The notes beneath the pieces were generated by a model that ran no database searches, was not told the DNA's origin, and worked only from the letters and a program-made list of their open reading frames with translations. Position numbers and translations under genes: made by a program. Shown piece by piece: positions 24,611 to 33,391 of a stretch of 53,752 bases of DNA. The stretch lies in assembly GCA_938015295.1 (NCBI GenBank), contig CALLQB010000094.1:1-53752 (forward strand), given 5' to 3'. The stretch's first letter is position 1. Each line of letters opens with the position of its first letter. The DNA is from an uncultured Acidimicrobiales bacterium. Its GTDB lineage: Bacteria > Actinomycetota > Acidimicrobiia > Acidimicrobiales > SHLQ01.

Positions 24611-25243
24611 ATGGCACTCGATCTAACCCAAACGCTGCACTACTCGGCGACCGGCCTTGAGATACACAAACTTGTCGTCGGCCCCGTCGACAACAACGTC
24701 TTCGTCGTTCGCTGCACCGAAACAGGCGAGGCCGCACTTATCGACGCGGCCAATGAACACGAGCAGCTGCTCGAGCTCGCCGAAGCAACCGGCGTGAGGA
24801 CCATCCTTGAAACCCATGGCCATTGGGACCATGTGCAAGCTATTCCGGCAATGCGCGAGGCCGGCTACCAAGTCGGTATTACCGCCGAGGATGCTCCGAT
24901 GCTCGAAGAGATGACCTACGACTATCTCCTCGAGGCCGAAGCGGTGATCGAAGTCGGCCGACTTCGACTTGAGTCCATCCTCAACCCCGGTCACACACCC
25001 GGGTCGATGAGCTTCAAAGTAACCAACCATCCGGTGCTTTTCAGTGGCGATACGTTGTTCCCTGGCGGACCCGGCGCCACCAAGTTCGAGGGAGGCGATT
25101 TCGCCACCATTATCAACTCGATCGACCGGCTACTGTTCGCCAAACTCGATGCCGACACCGTGGTAATGCCCGGTCATGGAACCGACACCACCATCGGCGC
25201 CGAGCGACCGAGTCTCGACGAATGGGTTGCACGCGGATGGTAA
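24611..25243 (+). CDS. MBL-fold metallo-hydrolase (glyoxalase II-like)
   Basis: A 210-residue metallo-beta-lactamase-fold enzyme. It has the full metal-binding set: THGHWDH (His69, His71, Asp73, His74), a His in NPGHTPGS, an Asp in FSGDTLF and the last His in MPGHGTD. Length and spacing match small glyoxalase II-like hydrolases, which hydrolyse thioesters such as acyl-glutathione or, in mycothiol-using actinobacteria, possibly S-acyl mycothiol. That link is an inference from the MshC gene at 36823. The short gene that follows 7 nt later is probably co-transcribed. Confidence 0.85.
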   Translation: MALDLTQTLHYSATGLEIHKLVVGPVDNNVFVVRCTETGEAALIDAANEHEQLLELAEATGVRTILETHGHWDHVQAIPAMREAGYQVGITAEDAPMLEEMTYDYLLEAEAVIEVGRLRLESILNPGHTPGSMSFKVTNHPVLFSGDTLFPGGPGATKFEGGDFATIINSIDRLLFAKLDADTVVMPGHGTDTTIGAERPSLDEWVARGW

Positions 25244-25250
25244 GGCACTA

Positions 25251-25622
25251 ATGGCGCTGCCAGCCGACCAACGGCCCTTTGACGATACGCCAGTACACAC
25301 CATCGATCTGCCACCGACCCCGGTTCGTGACCGAAACATCTCCGCTGAAGCATGGATCGAAGCTCCGCCAGAACTACGGAAATCGGGAGACGATATCGGC
25401 AATCCGCGTATCGCCTACAAACGACGGCTCGGGCGTTGGCTGCTGTGGCGCGCTGGACCCGCCAAGGGGGCAGACGCCCGTTATACAGCGATCGATAGCG
25501 ATGACTTGTCGAGGATCTTCTACTTCACTCTCCAACCCGATGGCACCGGTGAAGGCATCGGCCCGAGCGGCGCCGCACACCAACGTTTCAGGACCTGGAA
25601 ACAAGACCTACACGCGTCGTAG
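25251..25622 (+). CDS. small protein of unknown function
   Basis: A 123-residue soluble protein. The N-terminal third is Pro/Asp-rich; the rest has RLGRWLLWRAGPAKGADARY and a C-terminal DLSRIFYFTLQPDGTGEG segment. I do not recognise a family. ATG 25251 with TAAGG 7 nt upstream follows the MBL gene closely. A longer frame beginning inside that gene (25176) is unlikely. Its last 35 bp overlap the convergent Wzy-like gene. Confidence 0.6.
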   Translation: MALPADQRPFDDTPVHTIDLPPTPVRDRNISAEAWIEAPPELRKSGDDIGNPRIAYKRRLGRWLLWRAGPAKGADARYTAIDSDDLSRIFYFTLQPDGTGEGIGPSGAAHQRFRTWKQDLHAS

Positions 25623-26868
25623 CTCGGTCAGCGCGGTCAAACACGAGTACCGCACAGAGCACCAGGAAATACGACGACGGCACGCGGTAAACCAAAACCT
25701 CAGTCACCGTGCCGACAACGACGAGCCAGAGCAATGGGTCGAGTGCGGTTAGCCGGTTGCCAGCGGTGAACCACCGCACAAGCGAAAACAGCAGCAACGA
25801 CAGTCCCGCGACCCCCTGGGTGACCAGCACCTGCAGCCCCGCATTGTGGGCGTGCAGCGCCGGCCAAGTGATCTGTCCATCGCGAATCTGCCCGGTCAAC
25901 ACCGGCGGCGATGTCCCGACTCCATGGCCAAATATTGGCCGGTCTTTCGCAACATCGATAGCAGCTCGCCAGACCCGGGTCCTTCCGGTAAGCGTTAACA
26001 CCTCGTTGGGATCGCCACTTCGGGTGAACGTGTCGGTTACTTCAGAAGAAACCTCGGGGATAAACGACACCGTCACAAGAACCAAAGCGGCACCAACTGC
26101 TGCTAGTCGCCGCGACCGCGAGTTCGTGAAACAAGAAACGAGTAACGCAACAACGAGCGCTATGAGTGCGGTGCGCGACTGACTTGCCGCGCCTCCGAGT
26201 AGCGAAACAACACCGCAGACGATCGCAACCCTCGGTGCCTGATAACGAAAGAGCAATACCGCTGCGGCGACAGCGCCGACGGCTGCGGTCTGGCCAAGCG
26301 TATTTGGGTCGGTGAACAAACCGGTAAGGCGCTCGACACCGAAGAGGCCATCGGTCGACAAGACGTTTGCTGACGATGCGGTAAAGAGCCGTTCAACGGC
26401 GACGCTCGCCACGACAAGCAAACACGACGACACCGCAATGCTTCGTATCGTCCGTTTCGCTCCCAGAGCTGCAGCGAGATAGCCGCTCACCGCCACTGAC
26501 CCCGCCAGAAGCAACCCATCGATCAGCGAGGCGCTGGGTGCCACCGAGAAGGGCGCTGTCGCGACCCCAAGACACGTCATCAGGGCAAGCGAACCCCAAG
26601 CCCATCCAGGTACAAACGCGGCTCTGGTGAACAGAACGGCGACCGTTGCTACGCCAAGCAGCAGGAAGGCCTTAGCCGCCAGTTCTTGCCCGGATGGAGC
26701 ATCGATCTCTCCGAGCCCGACCGAAGCCCCCGAGATAGGCAAACAAAAAAACACGAGGCCAAGTGCCACCTCGAGCACGAAGAGCCGCCAGTGAAACACC
26801 GGCGCCTCTCGGCCCACGAGGCGCTCGACGTCTCTGCCACGAGAAGCTGCAGTAAGGGTCACTGCCAC
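25588..26868 (-). CDS. second O-antigen ligase/Wzy-like protein
   Basis: A 426-residue polytopic protein (about ten helices) with the Wzy_C core SQSRTALIALVVALL, LTLTGRTRVWRAAID, GHGVGTSP and a His in LHAHNAGLQVLV. It is more divergent than the Wzy-like protein at 3859-5187. The GTG start follows the stop of the Wzz-like gene without a gap (TAGGTG), so the two form an operon and probably act together in export or polymerisation of a second glycan. Confidence 0.8.
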   Translation of the reverse strand: MAVTLTAASRGRDVERLVGREAPVFHWRLFVLEVALGLVFFCLPISGASVGLGEIDAPSGQELAAKAFLLLGVATVAVLFTRAAFVPGWAWGSLALMTCLGVATAPFSVAPSASLIDGLLLAGSVAVSGYLAAALGAKRTIRSIAVSSCLLVVASVAVERLFTASSANVLSTDGLFGVERLTGLFTDPNTLGQTAAVGAVAAAVLLFRYQAPRVAIVCGVVSLLGGAASQSRTALIALVVALLVSCFTNSRSRRLAAVGAALVLVTVSFIPEVSSEVTDTFTRSGDPNEVLTLTGRTRVWRAAIDVAKDRPIFGHGVGTSPPVLTGQIRDGQITWPALHAHNAGLQVLVTQGVAGLSLLLFSLVRWFTAGNRLTALDPLLWLVVVGTVTEVLVYRVPSSYFLVLCAVLVFDRADRATTRVGLVSRS

Positions 26869-28131
26869 CTAGCTGACAGGCGACGACGTTGCCGCCCGGT
26901 CGACAACCAGCACCGTCAGCACGTTGACGCCGAGTGCATGCAGCTCGGCGACCGGACCCGACAACTCGTCCTCACGAACCGCCCCGCGGCCAATCGCCAA
27001 CACCGCGTAGTCAGCCCGCAACGCAACTTCGGCAAGAGTTCCATCGGCTATATCGCCACCGCTCGTCAGCCCCACATATTCTCCCTCGATCTCCTCATCA
27101 AAGGGCACGACCCCGTTAGGCAGCTCAAGAGTTGTCAGTAGGGCGCTAAGTCGTTCGGTCAGTGCCTGCGTGTCGAGGCCAAACCCGGCGATGACGACAC
27201 GTTCTCGAACGCTTACCCGTCGTCGAAGGAGCAGCGCAACAGACTTCACTGAGCCGTCGACCAGCAACGCGTCATGGCCGAAATCGATCGAGTCAAGATC
27301 GGCTGACTCGCGAATCGGCAACATATTGCGGTCTCGTGCGAGGACCATCAACGCACCGATACCGAGACCAGCTGCCGCAGCCAATGGCCAAACTGGCCGA
27401 TCGGCTCCTTCGGTAGTGCCATCTGCGGGTCGCAGCACCTCGAAGTTAGCGGACGAGGCGTTACGGATGAGATCGGCCAAGTCGACCTCAGCGTCGGTTC
27501 GCTGCCGCACAACGCGGTCGATGTCAGCTTTCACCCGGTTTCGAGCGTCGTTGGCTTCACCGTAGCGAGAAAATGCGGCCTCATCTTCAAATCGAAGCTC
27601 CGAATTGGCCGCCTCAATCTCAAGCAAACGGGCGCTTTCAGCCTCAAGTGCGGGGAGCTCGTCGTTAAGAGCAAGGATTTCGGCCTCGATAAACAAGCGG
27701 TCCTGCTCGCCGTCGCCGTCAAAAAGCCCGTTCATATGCTCGACGACCAGAGCTCCTGCGGCATTTGCCGCCGCAGCTGCTTCGTCATCGCTAGCGGCCC
27801 CGCTCACGTTGATGTCCACAAAGGCCAGAATCCCGTTCGGCGGGTCGACGGCTATGTCCAGTCCTGGTACATCGGACGCCGCAGCGAACGCTGAGGCGAA
27901 CTCGGCGCTGGCTATGTATTGCTCGATGCGATCGATGTTGGGCACGATGTCGAAATACTCAGGGTCGCGGCCGAAGCCAACCCGTGACGATGCAGACCCA
28001 CCGTCACCGGCAATTGTTTCGGTCCACAGCCAGCCAAGTCCCGCACAAATAAGCGCGCAACCAAGCACGATCCACCAGCGTCGGCCGAGCAGAACAAGAG
28101 CATCGATACATCGCTTGGTCAGCTCCCCCAC
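26869..28131 (-). CDS. Wzz-like chain-length protein with P-loop-less kinase remnant
   Basis: A 420-residue protein. The N-terminal helix (about residues 19-36), a long acidic coiled-coil region (about 120-215) and a second helix (about 243-262) have the Wzz layout. The C-terminal part from about residue 300 keeps the order of strands of a BY-kinase (RVVIAGFGLDTQALTERL, ADYAVLAIGRG, ALGVNVLTVLVVDR), but there is no GKS/T Walker A and no Walker B Asp-Thr-Pro. It therefore should not bind ATP in the usual way. GGGGAG 5 nt before the GTG supports the start. It is paired with the adjacent Wzy-like protein. Confidence 0.7.
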   Translation of the reverse strand: MGELTKRCIDALVLLGRRWWIVLGCALICAGLGWLWTETIAGDGGSASSRVGFGRDPEYFDIVPNIDRIEQYIASAEFASAFAAASDVPGLDIAVDPPNGILAFVDINVSGAASDDEAAAAANAAGALVVEHMNGLFDGDGEQDRLFIEAEILALNDELPALEAESARLLEIEAANSELRFEDEAAFSRYGEANDARNRVKADIDRVVRQRTDAEVDLADLIRNASSANFEVLRPADGTTEGADRPVWPLAAAAGLGIGALMVLARDRNMLPIRESADLDSIDFGHDALLVDGSVKSVALLLRRRVSVRERVVIAGFGLDTQALTERLSALLTTLELPNGVVPFDEEIEGEYVGLTSGGDIADGTLAEVALRADYAVLAIGRGAVREDELSGPVAELHALGVNVLTVLVVDRAATSSPVS

Positions 28132-28297
28132 AGTTTCTCCCCAACGCTTTTGCTGACAACTCGCATTCCGCAGATGGTAGACGGCTCGCCTGTTGCCACC
28201 CCAGACGGCCCAAGACTGGTCAGGAGCGATGGAGTTGGCCCACGTCGATCACCACCTAACGTGCCGTCCGACCACCCCGCGACGTCGACCGAAGCAA

Positions 28298-28303
28298 TAG
28301 AAT
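28298..28303 (+). promoter_or_regulatory. candidate -10 box (leaderless) of sufC
   Basis: TAGAAT ends 7 nt before ATG 28311, the best -10 match among the boxes found. The 179-bp region 28132-28310 separates sufC from the divergent Wzz-like gene; no operator palindrome is obvious there. Confidence 0.55.
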
Positions 28304-28310
28304 CATCCCT

Positions 28311-29063
28311 ATGAGCGCACCCCTTTTCGAGATTGACGCCCTAAGAGCGCGCGCCGCCGACTCCGACGGACCAGACATCTTGAGTGGCGTCAGCCTCACT
28401 GTCAACGCCGGCGAGATCCATGCGCTGATCGGTCCTCCGGGCGCCGGAAAGTCGACGCTTGCCGCCACGCTGCTTGGCAGTCCCGACTACCTTGTCAGCG
28501 GTGGGGCGCTGCGGTTTCGTGGCGATGACGTCACCGATTGGGGGCCTGACGTACGCGCCAAAGCGGGCATGTTCCTCGCGTTTCAGTATCCGCATGAGAT
28601 ACCGGGGGTCTCGCTAGTCACTGTTCTCCGTCAGGCCGTTTCGGCGCGCAAAGGCGTCGATCTTTCGGTCGTGGAGCTGCACGCATTGGTCGCCGAATGG
28701 GCGGATCGCCTCGGCATCGACTCGGGGTTCGCCGACCGGTTCCTCAACGAGGGTTGCTCCGCCGCGGAAAAGAAACGTAACGAACTTCTCCAAATGGCTC
28801 TTCTTGAGCCCGATATTGCGATTCTCGACGAAACCGGTACTGGCGTCGAAAGCGGAGCACTCGATGTCGTCGCCCAGGGCGTGCAGGAGGTCCGAAAGGA
28901 CCGCCCCGGTCTCGCCATGGTGGTCGTCTCGCAACACCCGCGGTTGCTCAAACTGCTCGAACCGGACTTCATCCATATTCTTCGCGGCGGAAAGATCATC
29001 GACAGCGGCGGCGCAGCGCTGGTTGAAAAGTTTGTGAAAGAGGGCGTAGACGCATGGGTTTGA
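28311..29063 (+). CDS. sufC: SufC-like Fe-S assembly ATPase with altered ABC motifs
   Basis: A 250-residue ABC ATPase recognisable as SufC by FQYPHEIPGV, LNEGCSAAEKKRNELLQMALLEP and its position before sufS. Walker A (GPPGAGKST, 41-49) and Walker B with Glu174 (AILDE) are intact. However, the signature is SAAEK (150-154) instead of SGGEK, the D-loop is TGVE (177-180) instead of SGLD, and the H-loop reads SQH with Gln208 where SufC has His. SufC powers cluster assembly on SufB-SufD. These changes predict weak or altered ATP hydrolysis. It overlaps sufS by 10 nt. The rest of the Suf scaffold is on the opposite strand at 31997-35107. Confidence 0.85.
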   Translation: MSAPLFEIDALRARAADSDGPDILSGVSLTVNAGEIHALIGPPGAGKSTLAATLLGSPDYLVSGGALRFRGDDVTDWGPDVRAKAGMFLAFQYPHEIPGVSLVTVLRQAVSARKGVDLSVVELHALVAEWADRLGIDSGFADRFLNEGCSAAEKKRNELLQMALLEPDIAILDETGTGVESGALDVVAQGVQEVRKDRPGLAMVVVSQHPRLLKLLEPDFIHILRGGKIIDSGGAALVEKFVKEGVDAWV

Positions 29064-30289
29064 ACGTTTCGGAAATCAAAAAAGACTTCCCGGTTTTGGG
29101 CCAGACGGTGCACGATGGCCGACGCATCGTCTACCTAGACTCCGCCAATACCTCGCAGAAGCCGCAATCGGTTATCGACGCGATGGGAAGGTACTACGAG
29201 ACCATTAACGCCAATGTGCATCGTGGCACCTACAAGATCGCCGAAGAGGCGACCAACGCCATGGAAGGCGCCCGCGGCCGGGTCGCAACCTTCCTCGGCG
29301 CCAACTCGTCACGCGAGCTCGTTTTCACCAAGAACGCAACTGAATCGATCAACCTCGTCGCCAACACGTGGGGCCGCTCGAATCTCAACGAAGGTGATGC
29401 CGTCGTGCTCACCATGATGGAGCACCACGCCACTATCGTCCCTTGGCACATGGTGGCCGCCGAAAAAGGCATTGAACTGCGCTGGATCCCGCTCACCGCC
29501 GATGGCCAGCTCGACCTGACCGACATCGACCGGCTCGTCGATGGAGCAAAGCTCGTTTCCTTCACGGCTATGTCGAATGTGTTGGGCACGATCAACCCGG
29601 TTGAGCGCCTGACCGAAATCGCCCGGTCGGCAGGGGCGATGAGCCTTGTCGATGGCAGTCAGCACGTGCCCCATCTCGCAACCAACGTCGCCGAGCTTGG
29701 CGCCGACTTTTTCGTCTTTACAGGGCACAAAATGCTTGGCCCCACTGGTATCGGCGGCCTTTGGGCACAAGAAGAAACACTCGATGCGATGCCGCCGTTT
29801 CTTGGTGGCGGCGAGATGATTCTCAACGTCACGACCGAAGGATTCACGACTACCGAGATCCCCTGGAAGTTCGAGGCGGGCACCCCACCAATTGCTGAAA
29901 TTGTTGGCCTCGGCGCAGCCGTTGACTACCTCACCGCGGTGGGGATGGACGAGATTCGCCAACACGAGGTGGAGCTCACGGGCTACGCACTGCGAACTCT
30001 TCACGACCGATTCGGCGACGACCTCACCATTCATGGCCCGGCGGAACCGGCCAGCCGCGGTGGCGTGATGTCGATTCAGTTCAAAGACATTCACCCGCAC
30101 GATTTGACCCAGATTATGGACCAGAACGGTGTGTGCCTTCGCGCCGGTCACCACTGCGCCAAGCCGCTCATGAAGGCCTTGGGCGCAAATGCAACCGCCA
30201 GGGCCTCGCTCTACCTCTACAACGACGAAGCCGACATCGATGCGCTCGGAGATGCTCTCGAAGCGTCGGGCGAGTTCTTCGACTTCTAG
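29054..30289 (+). CDS. sufS: SufS cysteine desulfurase
   Basis: A 411-residue PLP enzyme of the group II SufS/CsdB type. NVHRGTYKIAEEAT, the PLP-Lys motif TGHKMLGPTGIGGLW and the active-site Cys in CLRAGHHCAKPLM are all present and normal. It mobilises sulfur from L-cysteine and passes it to SufU, encoded 42 nt downstream. The start overlaps the sufC end, so both are translated from one message. Unlike SufB, SufC and SufD of this locus, SufS shows no unusual substitutions. Confidence 0.95.
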   Translation: MGLNVSEIKKDFPVLGQTVHDGRRIVYLDSANTSQKPQSVIDAMGRYYETINANVHRGTYKIAEEATNAMEGARGRVATFLGANSSRELVFTKNATESINLVANTWGRSNLNEGDAVVLTMMEHHATIVPWHMVAAEKGIELRWIPLTADGQLDLTDIDRLVDGAKLVSFTAMSNVLGTINPVERLTEIARSAGAMSLVDGSQHVPHLATNVAELGADFFVFTGHKMLGPTGIGGLWAQEETLDAMPPFLGGGEMILNVTTEGFTTTEIPWKFEAGTPPIAEIVGLGAAVDYLTAVGMDEIRQHEVELTGYALRTLHDRFGDDLTIHGPAEPASRGGVMSIQFKDIHPHDLTQIMDQNGVCLRAGHHCAKPLMKALGANATARASLYLYNDEADIDALGDALEASGEFFDF

Positions 30290-30331
30290 CTCTCGCCGAT
30301 CCTTTCGAAGCTCAGTACTCTAGGAACCACC

Positions 30332-30802
30332 ATGGGACTTGAAGACCTCTACCGCGAAATCATTCTCGACCACTACCGGAGCCCGCGAAACCGCGGAGAG
30401 CTGCCGCCGCCGGCCCATCGGGTCGAGGGGTTCAACCCGCTCTGCGGCGACGAGGTCGTTCTCACGATCGAGGTCGATGACGAGGGCATGGTGAAAGACC
30501 TCAAAATCGGTGGGCAGGGATGCTCGATCAGTCAATCGTCGGCGTCGATGATGACTGCAGCGATCAAAGGGAAATCCGCTGCAGAGGCGCGCGAATTTAT
30601 CGAGGCGTTTAAGACCATGATGAGTATCCACTCCAAGGAGCTCGGCGACGACGAACATGGCGAGCTTGACCAGATCGACCCCGACCTTGATCTTGGTGAT
30701 CTCGAGGCGTTGAAGGGCGTTGTCCAATATCCAGTTCGAATCAAATGCGCCACGCTTGGGTGGAACACCCTAACCCAGGCACTGGACGAGCTCTCGGCCT
30801 AA
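30332..30802 (+). CDS. sufU: SufU sulfur-transfer protein
   Basis: A 156-residue zinc-containing SufU. The ligand set is visible: Cys38 and Asp40 in NPLCGD, Cys64 in GQGCSISQ and Cys139 in RIKCATLGWNTL. The length and the extra segment before the last Cys distinguish it from IscU. It accepts persulfide from SufS. AGGA about 8 nt before the ATG supports the start. It ends 29 nt before the convergent diguanylate cyclase gene. Confidence 0.95.
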   Translation: MGLEDLYREIILDHYRSPRNRGELPPPAHRVEGFNPLCGDEVVLTIEVDDEGMVKDLKIGGQGCSISQSSASMMTAAIKGKSAAEAREFIEAFKTMMSIHSKELGDDEHGELDQIDPDLDLGDLEALKGVVQYPVRIKCATLGWNTLTQALDELSA

Positions 30803-30831
30803 GTCCAGACCGCCCGCTACACCCGCCTCCC

Positions 30832-31965
30832 TTACACCTTGTTGAGGTGAGCTCGGCCCTTTCCTAGCGCCTTCGCCTCATACAGCGCAGTGTCCGCGGC
30901 CCGAACAAGCTCGTGAGGTTCGGCCGAACTATCGGTGGTCCATCCAATGCCTACGCTCAACCGGGCGCGAAGTCGAACCGAAGTGGCAACCTCGAAATCT
31001 TGCTGAAAAGTCGCCAGGATACGTTCAGCCAAAAACATCGCCTCCTCAGGCGACTCGAGTCGGTACGGAACTACGACAAACTCGTCCCCGCCCCATCTTC
31101 CCACCATGTCACCGGCCCGCATTGCCCGGCTCAGTAGTAGCGCGACCTGAGTAAGGAATTGGTCGCCAGCTTCGTGGCCTAGTTGATCGTTTACCTCTTT
31201 GAAGTCGTCGATATCGACAAAAAGAACGGCGCTTGGGCGCCCGCGACGTCCAGCCGATTCAAGCGCTTCAGAGATGGCGATGTCGAGATTGCGACGGTTC
31301 GCTAGACCGGTCAACGGATCGTGCATAGCCAGATGTCGATACGCTGCACGTTCGAGTCGGAGTTCAGCTTCGAGTGCTCGCCGGCGCAATAACTCACCGA
31401 TCAATCGACTGAGCACCGTCGTCATCTCGATACTGGTCTCCGACATGGCATCGGGGTCTTCGAAGTTGTCGAGACTCAAGAAGGCGACCGGGCGCCCATT
31501 GGCGAGCACGGGGCCCGAAACATTTACCATGATCTCCGACAACCGGCCGGCGGTTTGCAACCATTCGGTTACTTCCGGCGTGCGGGAATCGACCTCAAAC
31601 TCTCGGAGAATCTTTGCGTTGGGGTCCCATGCATCGCGGAAGAAATGTTCTAGGTCGAGGGTGCGGAGCTGAAGCGCTGCGAGGTCGAATCCGACCGCTG
31701 CAACGAACCGAAATTTGGTCGTTCCAGGAACGTTCAACTGCACGCTGCCGCCTTGGGCGCCGGGTACAACTTCAACCGCTCGCTCGATTAGCCGCCGGTA
31801 AAATTCGTCGTCGTCTTCGGTCGTGTACGACAACTCGCTGAGTTCCATCAAGGCACTACGAAAACGCTGCTGCTCGGCCAACACTTGTTCAACGGTGATC
31901 GTTGCTCTTGATAACGAATCGTTCACATGACGTTTGTCGGCAAATTCGCGTCGTGTCTGAACCAA
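30832..31965 (-). CDS. GAF-GGDEF diguanylate cyclase
   Basis: A 377-residue regulator with a GAF-like sensory domain (about residues 35-195) and a GGDEF domain (about 205-375). The active site GGDEF (292-296), the DIDDFKEVND metal site and the inhibitory I-site RAGD (283-286, five residues before GGDEF) are all present. It should make cyclic di-GMP under product control. Cyclic di-GMP often controls exopolysaccharide production, but no PilZ domain or other known receptor is visible here. The TTG start at 31965 is uncertain. It lies between the two halves of the suf locus, in the same direction as sufB-sufD. Confidence 0.92.
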   Translation of the reverse strand: MVQTRREFADKRHVNDSLSRATITVEQVLAEQQRFRSALMELSELSYTTEDDDEFYRRLIERAVEVVPGAQGGSVQLNVPGTTKFRFVAAVGFDLAALQLRTLDLEHFFRDAWDPNAKILREFEVDSRTPEVTEWLQTAGRLSEIMVNVSGPVLANGRPVAFLSLDNFEDPDAMSETSIEMTTVLSRLIGELLRRRALEAELRLERAAYRHLAMHDPLTGLANRRNLDIAISEALESAGRRGRPSAVLFVDIDDFKEVNDQLGHEAGDQFLTQVALLLSRAMRAGDMVGRWGGDEFVVVPYRLESPEEAMFLAERILATFQQDFEVATSVRLRARLSVGIGWTTDSSAEPHELVRAADTALYEAKALGKGRAHLNKV

Positions 31966-31996
31966 AGAAATCGCCAGCTATACACTTTTCGAGGTC

Positions 31997-33295
31997 CTAA
32001 GACACGCCGTCCTTAGCCTCGTCGGCTGCACTCGCCGAGCCACGCTGATGCCGACCATTTTTCGCTGCGACAACGCCAGCGACGACCTCTTGTCCAGCGT
32101 TTACGGGAAGATGGTCGAGAACATCGGCGAAAAAACCAGTGACAATCAGATGCTCGGCTGCTTCGGATGGTATGCCCCGGCTTTCGAGATAGAACAGGTG
32201 ATCTGGGTCGATTGGCGATACCGTCGACGTCTGGCCGCATCGAACGTCGCTGTTCTCGATCTCCAACCTAGGGGCTGAATCTGTGCGAGTGTGCTCGTCT
32301 AGCTTCAGACTGTGGTTGCTCTGTACAGCGCTACTGCCACCTGCGTCAGGGCGCATTCGAATCGTGCCTGAAGCGATCGCCTGCGAGCGACCAGCAAGCG
32401 CTCCCTTGACCAGGAGGCGACTCGTGGTGTTGGGCGCAACGTGGTCCTGCGTCGTCTGGAAGTCGAGGATCTGTTCGTTCTCTCCGTAGTACATTGCCAG
32501 CAAGTTGCCGGTCGCACCGCGGCCTTCGAGCCGGCAATCGAGCTGCAGACGCGAATACCGTCCGCCGAGCCCGGCGACGCCGATAGAAGCAGTCGCGTCC
32601 TGTCCGACGCTGGCGACGATGGTACCCAACTGCGTGGCACTAGCGCTCAACATCTGTAGGTTCAGAAAGTGCAACCGGGCGGCTGGGCCAACATCAAGCT
32701 CGGTAACGGGCACAACAAACACTGCACCCACACCCGTGCCCTGATGTTGCACAACTGCCGCTTCGCTATCAGCGCCCATGCGCACGATCAGGCGCGGAAA
32801 GACCGCCGAGCCCTCGCCGCGCGCTCGCTCGCCGACCACTATCGGCTTTTCAATGACCATGCCCGCCGGCACATCGATCACCACAGCATCACCGACAAAC
32901 GCATCGGACATGATCGAAAAGTAGTCGCTGCTCTCGCCAGCAACGCTTCCGAGAATGCTCTCAGGGTTGCTGTGGTCGGCAAGGCGGCCGACGAAAAGGC
33001 CGTTTCGGACCAACGCATCGTCGAGTTCCTGGCGAGTGACCCAGCCGTTTCGAACCTCAACAAGCCCCGCCCGAACCGACAGAACGTCGAAGATCGCCGA
33101 ATCTTTGCCCGAGGTGTCCTCGGTCGGCCGAAACTCCTCTATCTCGACCTCGCCGATCGGCGAGTACTTCCATGGTTCATCTTCGCCGAGAGGAAAGTCG
33201 ACTTCTGCAAGCCGCTGAGCCGCCGCAATTCGACGTTCGATCAGCCACGAGGGGCCCGGAAGTTCCTGTGCAGCTTCAACGCCAAAATTCGTCAG
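31997..33295 (-). CDS. sufD: SufD-like scaffold protein with apparent CTG start
   Basis: A 432-residue SufB/SufD family protein. The N-terminal region (GPSWLIERRIAAAQRLAE, DEPWKYSPI) is the normal SufD start region, followed by the beta-helix and the C-terminal helical part (LFYLESRGIPSEAAEHLIVTGF). The frame upstream of a TTG at 33013 stays open to a stop at 33335-33337, and no ATG, GTG or TTG occurs in it. CTG at 33295 has GAGG 8 nt upstream and gives the usual SufD length and N-terminus. Near the SufB contact, Cys353 (E. coli Cys358) is kept, but Gln355 replaces the functionally important His360. SufD works with SufB and SufC in cluster assembly. Confidence 0.85.
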   Translation of the reverse strand: MTNFGVEAAQELPGPSWLIERRIAAAQRLAEVDFPLGEDEPWKYSPIGEVEIEEFRPTEDTSGKDSAIFDVLSVRAGLVEVRNGWVTRQELDDALVRNGLFVGRLADHSNPESILGSVAGESSDYFSIMSDAFVGDAVVIDVPAGMVIEKPIVVGERARGEGSAVFPRLIVRMGADSEAAVVQHQGTGVGAVFVVPVTELDVGPAARLHFLNLQMLSASATQLGTIVASVGQDATASIGVAGLGGRYSRLQLDCRLEGRGATGNLLAMYYGENEQILDFQTTQDHVAPNTTSRLLVKGALAGRSQAIASGTIRMRPDAGGSSAVQSNHSLKLDEHTRTDSAPRLEIENSDVRCGQTSTVSPIDPDHLFYLESRGIPSEAAEHLIVTGFFADVLDHLPVNAGQEVVAGVVAAKNGRHQRGSASAADEAKDGVS

Positions 33296-33391
33296 AAGAA
33301 CAACCTCAAAGCGGACGGGTACGAAGCACCGATGCTAACCGCTGCAATCGCCGCCGTTTGAAGCCAGCGAATCGGTGCGACGTCTCTGCGA

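Noticed and set aside
31997..33013. sufD starting at TTG 33013
   Set aside because: This would remove the conserved SufD N-terminal region that is clearly encoded upstream.
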